From Gautieria morchelliformis (Eukaryota > Basidiomycota > Agaricomycetes > Gomphales > Gomphaceae): 64,000 nt of DNA. The notes beneath the pieces are model-generated. The model was not told the DNA's origin. It searched no databases and saw only the letters and a program-made list of their open reading frames with translations. The stretch spans positions 62,001 to 126,000 of the forward strand of contig WHVA01000085.1 of NCBI GenBank assembly GCA_015179125.1. Direction: 5' to 3'. Positions 33,340 through 43,777 of the stretch are shown one piece after another; the first letter of the stretch is position 1; every line of letters begins with the position of its first letter. The position numbers were made by a program, and so were the translations under genes.

Positions 33340-34288
33340 TTATGAAGATGGCATTGTTCCCAGCCTTTCTAAATAGGCACTCCAGCCTGCCTGTTGGTAA
33401 CGCTTGGCCTGCTGTTGAGCAGTCCTTACATCAACGTTGTCTCCTCTGCCATAGATCCCTCTTCCAACAATGATAATATCACATCGTCGTTCTAGGATGA
33501 CTTCGCGAGGTGTTTTGTATTGCTGGCCCATGCTATCACCCCGGCTGTCAAGTCCAACCCCAGGCGTTAGGATAAGAAAGTCCTCATTGGTATCTGATGC
33601 AGCTCCAGGTTTTTGGATGTTGTCACGATTCATGGCGATGAAGCCAATGACAAAATCCCGATGGGATCGCGCCATTTCAATAGCATCTTGAGTGTAAGAA
33701 CCAGTGGCCAAACTGCCTTGACTACTCATCTCAGCCAATAAAAGTAAACCACGCCCCAGTGGAAGACCGACAGATGCAAGACCCGAGATGATGCCAGGGC
33801 CGGGAACAGGATGTGCGTTTGTGATATGAGACCATTTCGCAATTTTGTGGACACCTTGTGAATACTGAAGAGCAACAGTATTTCCTGAATGACAGACGTT
33901 GCAGTAAATATGAATTTGCTGAAAATCAAGAAACTCGTAGTTACCTATATCAGCGAATTTCCTATCCTCAAAGAGGAGGAACTCGTGCTTTTGGCTAAGT
34001 TCCTGGAGGCGAGTGATAAGTTCGTGATCAAAATCCTCAACAATGTCGATGTGAGTCTGTTGCGATGTCTGGATGAGTACTCTCACGGAACGAAAGGATT
34101 TTGGTACATGCCTTGACAAGACAAACATATGGACCAACGGCATCAACTATTGAGAGTAACGTCTCCTTCTTGGTAACATCGACGCTGACACACAGGTTAC
34201 TTCGCTTGTGCTCAATGATTGCGAGTAACCGTTTGGCAGCTGGATTGGTGTGTAGCTGGGAGCGCTGGGCGTAAGTCAAGGAGCTCAT
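33340..34288 (-). CDS. URA3: Orotidine-5'-phosphate decarboxylase
   Basis: The last enzyme of UMP synthesis, converting orotidine monophosphate to UMP in the cytosol. The start [20 protein letters not shown] is at complement 34286-34288. The chain continues [15 protein letters not shown]. An intron with a GC donor (34057-34111) joins YVCLVK to [20 protein letters not shown]. The active-site motif [13 protein letters not shown] is split by a normal intron (about 33888-33950) from [20 protein letters not shown]. Later blocks, [45 protein letters not shown] and IIVGRGIY, bind the phosphate. It ends LGTMPSS with TAA. All catalytic residues are present. The start is 25 bp from the nearest possible PUS7 start. 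Confidence 0.96.
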
Positions 34289-34313
34289 TGAGCTGTTACG
34301 TAAGACCTGCTCA

Positions 34314-37293
34314 ATGTCAAACACCGGTGTTCGTGAAAGAGAGACAAATGACGCCGAGAAGGAGAGGCTCACAAAACGCGTCAAAATGGAACATTCCTCC
34401 ACGGAATCAGTACATGAAGCCAGCCCAGATGTGGAAATGTCTAAACTAGCGGCGCCCGAGTCCAAGTCTCATGAAGATGACTTGTTACCCCCCAGTCGGA
34501 GCCTCTTACCTTGCAGGTCGAAAACATCTGGTGATTACTTTCGCGTATCAGAGCCAGATGTGGGAATATCAGTATACATTGCGAATGACATTCCCAAGAT
34601 ACAGGGAATTATCAAGCAGCGGTACGCACCTGGACTGACCGACTGGAGTCTTAATTGATACATTGGACATAGGTTCACTGATTTCTTAGTATATGAAGTA
34701 GATCTTCAAGGCCAAGTGGTACGCTTGAAGTCAATCGACGAACCAGAGGCTCCTACCAAGAATGCCGAAACTGGGAGCCAGGATCAAATGCCTGGGACCT
34801 CTGTTGCTGCTACAGAACTTTCAAAAGATGATGCATTTGACACTGTTCCGCCGACAAAGGAAGCTCCCAAAGTGGAAGGAAATACACCGTCTGACACTCC
34901 TACTGCCGATGCTGAACCATGGCCCACGAAATTCACCAATGAGCTGACACCGTTACTATCACAAGCAGCAATTGAGAAATTGAAGGAAATGTTTCTCCAG
35001 GGTCCTGAACCTCCCTTCGTTAGCGACAGTGGATGGGGAGATCGACAGTCACAAGCTGGTAATGGTCCAGCAGAGCAAGACGCGACAGTTGAATCAGCCG
35101 CATCCAAGGAACAGGAATCGAATCAGACACGGGGGAAAAATCGTATGAGGGGGAGAAAGGGTAAGGAAAGGAACGGAAGAGGTCGTGGTGGCAAGGGAGT
35201 TCGAGGTGGTCGGGAGGATAACAGGAAGGTTTTATCGGACGTTCGTATTCACCTGATTTGCGACCCATTTTATTGTACATTACATCTGACTGTCTGCAAC
35301 ATCAGCCTATTTCATCCAAGCAAGAGCGCACCGCGCTTCACGAAATCATACGTACTCTTTTCCGAGGCAAGCTGGAGACAGAGACCGACCCCAGTGATGC
35401 AGGGAGCGAGGCAGGACAACGTATTGTTATTAAATGGTCAAAGACTAAAGGCGGTAGCGTGAAGCGTGGTAATAAAGAGGAGGCTATTGCCAGAGGTATG
35501 CTACTTTTGTTAACATCCGGTGCAAGCTTTTGATTCAGATGCGTCAGGTGGACGAGGCAATCCATTCAACTACATCCATTTCAACATGCAGAAGACTAAT
35601 AGGGATGCACAGGATTCCCTCTCGCATTTGTCTCGGTTATTACACGTCCCCGCTAAAGATCTCTCTGTCGCGGGCACAAAGGATAAACGCGGTGTGACCA
35701 CCCAGCGAGTTTCATTTAAACGAAATGGAAAAACCATCCAGGACGTGTGGAAAACCGTAAATGGCATAACAAGTAGGCGAACCGTTCAGCAGGCAACTAC
35801 GGAACGCGGTGAAAGAGGCATCAGAATCGGCGATCTTGCCTATCGAAAAGGTTTCCTCGAGCTAGGGATGCTCAGAGGCAATGCATTTGTGATAACATTG
35901 CGGTACGTCATCACCGTATCTTGCGTCCAAGAGGGTCCTCGAGTACCCTCGTAGCAATGTCAAGGTGGATTCTGCGGAGACAATGGACCGAGCTCTAAAT
36001 TCGCTGAAAGAGAATGGGTTTATCAATTATTATGGTGCATTCTGGCCGCTGGTAGATGGTCTACCTAGCACTAATTCGCTTTACAGGAATGCAGCGGTTT
36101 GGTACAGCATCTATTCCTACTCACTCGATCGGTCTCGCTCTTTTGCGATCCGACTGGACCGGAGCCATCTCGCTCATTTTACGACCTCGCCCAGGAGAAT
36201 ACCCCGAGGCAGATGCCGCCCGCCATGCATGGCTTGATGAAAGAGACCTTGACAAGGCTTTGTTGTTAATGCCACGACGCGTTGTTGCCGAGCGGTGTAT
36301 TCTCGAAAGCTACAAAAAGCAAGGGGGTGACGACAGAAACGCCCTTGGCGCTCTATCAACAGTATGTCGTCGGTGCTGTCTGATTCGCGCCATTGAAGAG
36401 AAGCTCCTAGATTCCGAAAAATCTTCGCCTAATGTACGTACATGCCTACCAATCATATGTATGGAATGCCATCGTCTCGGAGCGAATGAAGACCTATGGC
36501 GGGAGGCCCCTTGTCGGCGACCTAGTCTTTGATACGACCGAGTCTGTAGCAGATGAGATCAAAAAAGATCAAGTGAGTGACCCCACCGCCATGGATATTG
36601 AGGTTGATGCTTCGGCGGATATCGATGATGGTATTGATTCTCTTGTTGCCTCTGCGTCTTGCTGCTGAATTAGTCTTTCCCTTCTTTTCTCTAGAATCGG
36701 CGGGGCCCGTAGAAGACGAAAAGCCCATTTTGTCAACAGAACAGTCGAATCGCAAGGGCCCACGAGTCAAGGTTCTGGGTGCCGATGATTTGGACAAGTA
36801 TACTATTTTTGACGTTATTATGCCTCTTCCGGGAACCGATGTTGCTTATCCCGAGGGCGCACTAGGCGAAAAATACAGAGAGTTTTTGAGGCTTGATGGA
36901 CTAGATCCTAATAACTTTCATCGCAAACAAAGGTGGGCCCGACTCGCATGTGCACCACTCATGATGTTTATATTCCTCAGGGATTATACTCTGGGCGGGT
37001 CATATAGGAAGATTCTCCACGTTCCGAAGCACATATCGTGGTCCACTATGCGCTATACCGACCCGGATGTTGCGTTGGCGCAATCTGACGAAGACCAGCT
37101 GCTCGGATTTGACCCACCTGTGACGGACGAGAATGGGCCATTCTTAGCATTGCAGATCCGAATGCAATTGGGGACTGCAGCGTATGCGACCATGGCATTG
37201 AGAGAGGTGACGAAGACCGAGACGAGTTCGCACCACCAGTCAGCACTTACGCAGGTATCTGATGATCAAAAGTTCAAGGGGACAGGAGAATGA
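34314..37293 (+). CDS. PUS7: tRNA pseudouridine synthase PUS7 (TruD family)
   Basis: Makes pseudouridine at position 13 of tRNAs and at sites in other RNAs. The first in-frame ATG is 34314 (MSNTGVRERETND, weak context); 34386 (MEHSSTESV, strong context) may be the real start. After a disordered leader come SEPDVGISVYIA, TDFLVYEVDLQGQVVRL, a long low-complexity insert ending in an Arg/Gly-rich stretch (GRKGKERNGRGRGGKG), and then the catalytic part: YIHFNMQKTNRDAQDSL, DLSVAGTKDKRGVTTQRVSF (catalytic Asp in GTKDKRG), AYRKGFLELGMLRGNAFVIT, QRFGTASIPTHSIG and YVHAYQSYVWNAIVSERM. It ends with DYTLGGSYRKILHVPKHISW. At least six introns, TGA at 37291-37293. Confidence 0.92.
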
Positions 37294-37590
37294 TAAGTAT
37301 ACTGATAGATACGTCGTGGATTAGAAATAAGTCGAACGACGAAAATCATTGAGAACAGAGAAATACAGTGACGTGCGAATATGGCTACGGCTAACCATAG
37401 TGGTGGGTCGCGGGTCCCACCACTGGAAAACCAAGTAGAGTCATCTGATTGGTTGATCATAGGTCAGAGGCACAGGGCGTTGCCAACATCCTCGACAGGA
37501 TAGTACTTATATAACGCCTCGGCCAACAAATGGTGAAGACGCTGAAGGCTGCCAGCAGATCATCCACCAAACTTTCCTCTCATTGACCCC

Positions 37591-39535
37591 ATGTCGACAA
37601 AAAGTGTGGAAACCGTCGTGTTTCTTTCTCTCGTGCTTGATCTGTTTGGTTAGTGGAGTGCCGTGCGTGCCAGCGTGGAAGCATCTCATATGGTCTCTAG
37701 CTTTCACCATTCCTCTACCTCTCTTTCCTCGCCTAATAGAATGGTATATGAAGGTGAGGCGATCATACTACTCGACACAACGGACACTTGCTGACGGTCT
37801 TACTAGCGAGAGTCTTCAGACCCCCATGGGTTCTTGTCGCAGACCCTAGGAGCCGTCTCATGGTTGCGAGGACTCCTTTATAATCCGCCAGAGAACTCTC
37901 AGAAGTGGGATATAGTGCTGCTAGGTATGCCAGGTCTATGTGCATGGACTCGGATCTACGTTTACATGCCAGCTTTTAGGCGGGTTGATGGGATCCCTGT
38001 TCTCGTGAGCAAATAAACCGCATTCCCTACTCTCCAGCGGCTGATGCTCTTTAGCACCCTTCAATTCGTTGTGTCCCCTTACATAGGAGGACTGTCTGAC
38101 CGTTATGGTCGCAAGCGGATCCTGTTATTGACCATGGTCGGGAACTTGCTTTCGGCAGTAGTGTATGTTCTCCCATTTTAGGGGCTAGAATCATGAGTAG
38201 ACTCATCGTTGTGGCTAGATGGATACAGTCCACGACATTCGCTTCCTTTATGCTTTCCAGAGCGATCGGAGGGGCTAGTGAGGGGAACGTCCAGCTAGCC
38301 ATGTGAGTGACATATCATACCTTCCCTGTGATTTGTTTACACTGTAAACTAGTGCCATCTTGTCGGATGTAACGACACCTGCCAATCGAGCTCGAGCACT
38401 GTCTCATGTTGGAATCGCATTCGCTATATGCTTTTGCATAGGCCCCCCCATCGGGGCTTACTTTGCGTCACGCCCCGCCCCCCCAACGTTTGCCGGTCGC
38501 GAGTTGAACCTTAACATTTATGCCACACCAGCAATCATCACACTTATTCTCCTCACACTCGAGTGTATATTCCTGATCGTGGCACTCCCAGAAACGCGGG
38601 GTAAACGTATGAAACTTGAGAACGAAAAGCAAGCGGATGGCAAGGCGCACAGTGCAGCAGTATCTCCTGCTCGCAAGGCCGATATTCCTACGAGATTAGC
38701 TATATTACGCAGTCTCCGGCAACTCCATTTGTTATTCCTCGGTCTCTTTTCAGGCAAGCAGGTTCCCGTTCCAAACTTTCTGTGTGCTTGTTAACGCTTC
38801 CCCTAAGGTGTTGAATTCACTCTGACATTCCTCACTTTTGACCGTATGCATGTTGCTTTTTCTCGCGAGCCCAGGCTGACTACACCGTGAGCTTAGTGTT
38901 AGACTGGGATAACAAGCAGAATGGTTCTTTAATAGGTTCCACTGACTTCATTTTATGGTCGTATTTTTGCTTACTGGCATGGTCAAGGATTCATTGGGAT
39001 CGTCAGTGCGCTATTACAAGGAGGCTACGTACGAAGGGCAATCCCCAAGGTGGGCGAAGGTAAAATGGCGAGGCGAGGCGTATCGGCTTGCACCATGGGC
39101 CTTGTCCTCCTCGCTGTCCTTCCGAACCTAGTAGCGAATCACCGTGGTGTCGCGATCGGTGTGCTGCGCGCTGCTGCAGTTTGCCTTGCGTTCACTTCGG
39201 CGACCGTTGTAAACTCACTCACAGCGTTCGCCTCCTTGCAGTGCGATGACGCCGGGTTTGACCAGGATACCGGAAAACCAAAGACGGAGCATCCTCAACT
39301 TGCCAAAGGCCAAGCTCTTGGAGGTTTCCGGTCGTCTGGCCAGCTAGGCCGCGCGATCGGGCCAATACTAGGTGAGGTCAACTGAATATTCCAAAATTAG
39401 TAGCTGATGGTGTTGGAAACAGCGTGTGCGTTGTACTGGACTGTTGGTCCATCTGTGACATATGCAATAGCAGGAGTGGCTATGTCCGCACTGGTCATGC
39501 GGATGGGCGCCATATCGCGCACTCAGTCGAGGTAG
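37591..39535 (+). CDS. Major facilitator superfamily transporter
   Basis: A 12-helix-type membrane transporter. The start MSTKSVETVVFLSLVLDL leads over an intron into FTIPLPLFPRLIEWY. The MFS signature between helices 2 and 3 reads GGLSDRYGRKRILLLTM, followed by FASFMLSRAIGGASEGN. The next exon has ILSDVTTPANRARALSHVGI, FAICFCIGPPIGAYFA and TLILLTLECIFLIVALPETR. The second half includes HGQGFIGIVSALLQGGYVRR, ACTMGLVLLAVLPNLVA and QALGGFRSSGQLGRAIGPIL, and ends TYAIAGVAMSALVMRMG with TAG at 39533-39535. The pattern resembles the fungal group related to tetracycline-type antiporters and MFSD10; the substrate is unknown. Several introns; exon limits near 37750-38050 are approximate. Confidence 0.85.
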
Positions 39536-39679
39536 AGTGACGATTGTCGTCAAAAAAGCGGCATAAGTGCATATGATGTTTTATAAACTTAATGGAGTGC
39601 ATTTATGACTAGTGATATGAAACAGTCGTAATTAGCTAGGGTATCGACTGAAGTGGGATAGTCTCTCTGCAGATATATT

Positions 39680-41354
39680 CTATGGTTCATCCCCTGTCCA
39701 CTCATCCCACTCAGCCTCTCCAGCCACCCATTCTTCACGTAAATGGACATCTTGTTCGTAAGGCGGTGGTGGTGGATGCCGGGACGATGAACTCCCTATG
39801 GGACTCCGTAACTCGGCATCTGATATGATGAGATTGTCCGAATCGTTCTTCCCGTGTAACGGCGACCGAGAGCGGGTTCCTGCTTGTAGTCTGATCGATG
39901 TCTGAGATGCCAATAGTGGTATATCATGGTCTGCAGCAGGCGATCGTGGCGATGAGGTAAAGATGGCCGGGAGAAAAAACATGACTCCACGGCCGTTATT
40001 ATTTTGGCGTCGTGGTTGGGACTCGCTGTAACCAATAATAGTAGTGCGGACCCAGGTTTTGGCTTGACGGAATACATGGGTGGCGACAGTCGCGATTGAT
40101 GAAGGATGCCTTGTGATCGAGGGATCTGTCAATTCCAGGGGGGATGACGGCCTCACGCCAAGTGAGAGTGGGAGGAGCGGATGAAGCCCAGACGGAGAGG
40201 GAGGTGCAGAAGACGGCGACGATGTGGGCGACGACGGATCTGTAGTAGCCCCTGGTGGCTCTGCCATAGTGACGAAACCCAAATCCAAATGAAACCTGCC
40301 ATCCTGGTTATAGGCTCGAGGCAACACGACATCATACCTGCCAAGAGCAAACCGCCGCCTGGTTCTCTCTCCGTGCTGATTTTTCATCCTCCTCTGCCAT
40401 AGCAACCTCGTAAGACCGATAATAAAGACCACCAGTCCTACCCACATCAAAGCTTTCCCCCATTTGCCCAGGAAGGTAATAAATGCAGCATCATCAGCAT
40501 GCCAACTGCTTCCATAATGGTGAGAGAAGAAGGAGTTTGGTGCCTCCCCTGGTTTTGCGTTTTTGCCATATAAGGACTTTGGTAAGATGCGAACATCTCC
40601 TGGGTATTCGGCAGACGGGGGATGGGACGTAGTGTATAGGCCAAACTGAGCGGAGACGAACATGGGTCCTGTGGAAAACATTACAGTGGGGTAGTTTAGG
40701 ATGAATGTGTGATCGAATGTAATCAGGTTGTGAATGGTTTGCTCCATGAACGGGTGAGCCTTTTCAGCGAACATGAGGTCATTAGAGACTCCCACGGGTA
40801 TGGTTCTGGGAAGAATGACGGGATATATGAGAAGAGGGTCGAGTGGTCGCAGACAGCCCACATCGAGGTCGAGGTACACGCCTCCGAAGTGGTAAAGGAC
40901 AAAGTAGCGAATAGCGTCGGCGCGTTGGATAGAATACGTATAAGCGTCAAAGGTGGATAGGAACCACGGATAATGTGTAGCGATGAATTCACGCGATGAA
41001 GAATCGGTCCAAAGCTTATATTCACTATGCCAAGCACAAAATAAGTAAGCACGTCTGTCGTCAAAAGGTAGAAACGCACTAATCGGGCATTAAGTCCTTG
41101 CAGGACTGGGACACACCTACCCATCGCTCTGGAAGAGTCTCTGTTTTCCATGTCTGGTGTAGGATACGTGGTATACGCTCAGCATTGCGACCTGTGGAGT
41201 TGCTGGTCGACGCTTCGAGCTCCTCGGGGGTGATATAAGCAGCCTCGTCGATGCGGAGGTAGAATGATATTGTAGAGAGGACAACGACTGTGCCCACCAA
41301 GAACAAGGCAAGGATGGTGAGGAGGGCAGTGAGTACCCGCCTTTTCATTGGCAT
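39680..41354 (-). CDS. GT32 glycosyltransferase, OCH1/SUR1 type
   Basis: A type II Golgi membrane sugar transferase with the DXD catalytic motif. The start MPMKRRVLTALLTILALFLV gives a signal anchor. The stem is followed by RIPRILHQTWKTETLPERW, the family opening block. After an intron come YKLWTDSSSREFIATHYPWF and AIRYFVLYHFGGVYLDLDVG, in which DLD is the metal/nucleotide-sugar site, then PLLIYPVILPRTIPVGVSND and PHPFMEQ-type sequence. A second hydrophobic span, ALMWVGLVVFIIGLTRLLW, lies after the catalytic domain. It is followed by an unusually long Pro/Ser-rich cytosolic tail of about 220 residues ending DEWTGDEP. Basidiomycete relatives resemble the mannosyl-inositol-phosphorylceramide synthase subunits; the acceptor here is inferred. 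Confidence 0.87.
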
Positions 41355-41518
41355 GGTGTTATGGGATGTGGCCAGCCGCTCGGCAGCGCCACTCGAAGTA
41401 CAGTTCCGTCTACCCCAGGAGAAGGGTCAACTTGAAGCTCTCTCGGGTCTCGGCGATTCGCTTGCAGCCAGCTTCAACAAAGGCGGGCAGCAATTATCTC
41501 GAATTTAATGTAACCACA

Positions 41519-43081
41519 TCAGTCGACTCCAAAGACCTCCATGACCGCGTACTCATACTCGACCATTTTGCTCTGAGTCAAACCCTCAAATTCGAAGTCC
41601 TCAGCCAGTCGTTTCACCACTAGCAATTCCCTCCCCCAATCATACATTGCCCACTCACGGCCTGGTCTCGCACCTTTTTCGCCCGGCAATCCCAAGAAGT
41701 CTGCAAGAGATGATGCTTCTCCATCCCCAAAGGTCCACGATCGTCGCTGCGGGGGCGGTATCTTGGCCAAGAATCTTAGACAATCCCGCAGACACCAGAC
41801 ACGGCACCAGTCACTCTCCGTGGGTATCTTTCCAGTGAAGTTGTCGTTGGAGCGCGAATGCATCGACTCATGCTCCCGCCTATGTTGCTGTAGATTAGCG
41901 GCTTTTCCCGTCAACCTTCGAAGCTGTTGGCCGAGGTCTTCTGCCATTTGTTTGTGCAACACGTTTCGACGGTCTTTGGACGAGCCTGATTTATTCCGAA
42001 TTGCATGATCACCATCTATATCTATTTCCATAACCCCATAGGCTTCGGCGTTGGCTGGGTACGGAGTTGGGGTGGAAATGGTAAACGTTATAGAGGGCGA
42101 GGCGATTTCTGTAGGGCTTTGAAAATAAGATCCACGAGACCGATAGGACGCGTGTGTGGAAGCAGTTGTAGATTTACTAAATCCTGGGACGATGGATTCA
42201 AGTAAGTTTTGACTATCCCAACGCTGCCGTGGGGGGCGAATCACAGCGGAAACATCACGAATAAAGAGATTCGTTGCTGCCGATATTTCAGTATAGGAAG
42301 TTGCTGTGAGCAATAATGTAATTAATGACAAAGGCGCACCATTGGCGGACGCTTGAACGGCCAGATTGTTATCACTCGTACAAAGCAGGACGTCTTTACG
42401 CTTCACGTGAGTAAAGTATTTGCAACAATCAAGGATCAGCTCGTCATTGGAAAGCTAGAATATGATTTTATAAATTGACCGTGTTCACACGGGGAAATGT
42501 GACACTTACGCCACTGCGCTGTCTCCAGTCGCCACTTGGTAACAATGTCTGTGTGTACGCTTGTCCATTGACTCGACTCGTCCCCTTGCCGATCTCTTCA
42601 GCAAGCCAATTGGAGGCCCTCCGAGACTCATTAGCTATCCCTCTTGCGCTATTCTTCTGGTAATCCAATTCGGAGACCACAATGCCAGGAATAAGCATCA
42701 CCACGTTCAAACGAGCAACATCAGCATTGATACGGGTATGGGCTTGCCTCAGGACGGGAAGGTTGTGAATAAGGATATTGGTGTCGATAACTAGGTAGAC
42801 TTGAGTTGCATTTATATCCTCAGTAGCCTGGATAAATAGCGTGTTATAGGACTGGTTGCCATATAAGTCCAAAATGACCCTACATCTATCATGTCAATGT
42901 CAATAGAGTCAATGATTTCTGAGGAATCTGAAATGTTCGTCTGTCGTACTACCCAGTTGTCACGAGCCTTCCGGACTGGATCATCGTACTGTCCCTCTGG
43001 ACCCTGAGAGTCAGAGTGGTTCAGGTATGTAGTGCCATAGTTGCATGATGACTGAGTAGAGGGATATGGGGAGTAGGCCAT
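41519..43081 (-). CDS. SWT1: SWT1-like PIN-domain endoribonuclease
   Basis: A nuclear RNA endonuclease that in yeast monitors mRNP quality at the nuclear pore. The start MAYSPYPSTQSSCNYG is at complement 43079-43081. The PIN domain reads VYLVIDTNILIHNLPVLR, VMLIPGIVVSELDYQK, then after an intron (about 42442-42505) LSNDELILDCCKYF and VLLCTSDNNLAVQA; these supply the acidic metal ligands. The rest is a charged middle region and a helical C-terminal domain (KMAEDLGQQL-type to YAVMEVFGVD). Joining the first exon to the PIN domain needs a very short intron of 32 nt (GTAGGG...CAACCAG, about 42853-42884) or a 1-nt indel. The next gene on the same strand is the GT32 gene, 164 bp downstream. Confidence 0.85.
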
Positions 43082-43119
43082 TTTGCCCTGGCAAAAAAAA
43101 AAATCAGCCGCGTACAGTA

Positions 43120-43450
43120 TATATTGTACGGCGTGGCCAAGGATGGTGGTCAAATCAAGCCAAAAGCTACACGGGACTCCACGCCGAGCCAAGCTACTGG
43201 TAGCCGGCTCGATTTATGATGGCTTGAAGCCGAGCCGTTTAAAAATGCCGAAGTATTGGGGCTTGCATATGATCCTCAGAATGTATTTTCGAGTGTATAG
43301 AACTATTTTATGCTATACCAAGACTACCTAGGTGCCTGTGAGCCAGCCCAGCGTTCAAGCCGTTTGTCATATCCGTAGCCGGTTTTTTTTTTTCCAAAAC
43401 ATGGCTCAGCTCGCGGCTCAGCCGGAGCCGCGCCAAGCCCGCTGCAACAC
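43120..43450. repeat. Degenerate GAGCC/GGCTC-rich repeat, possibly a small mobile-element relic
   Basis: Between SWT1 and the zinc-finger gene there are many GAGCC, GGCTC and AGCCG motifs in both directions (for example AGCCGGCTCG, AAGCCGAGCCG, GCTCAGCTCGCGGCTCAGCC). There are also poly-T and poly-A tracts at 43385 and 43092. No coding frame is seen. A perfect TCACGTGA lies just beyond, at 43456-43463. No clear terminal inverted repeat or target duplication was found. Confidence 0.35.
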
Positions 43451-43777
43451 TAGTGTCACGTGACGTCCAGGCCTTCGCTCGAGGCTTTGAAATGGTTGAC
43501 ATATTTGCTCTCAGACGCGTCATACGCAGAATGCGTCCTTGAAAATGTCCAATCACGTTACAATAATCAGACTTCACGAGTCATCGTAATACTCAGTGTT
43601 AGATATATAAGTACTTTTGGACTCCGCGTAGGATGTAAAGAGCTGCTCTTCCCCTCTTCCTTCCCACCATATTTACGATTCTTTTAATTTTTCACCCCTG
43701 CGGACACAACCTGTACGATACTTACTTTAGGTCCACGCTACCAGTCCTGCAGTGTATTATTGATCCTCCAGAGTTAA

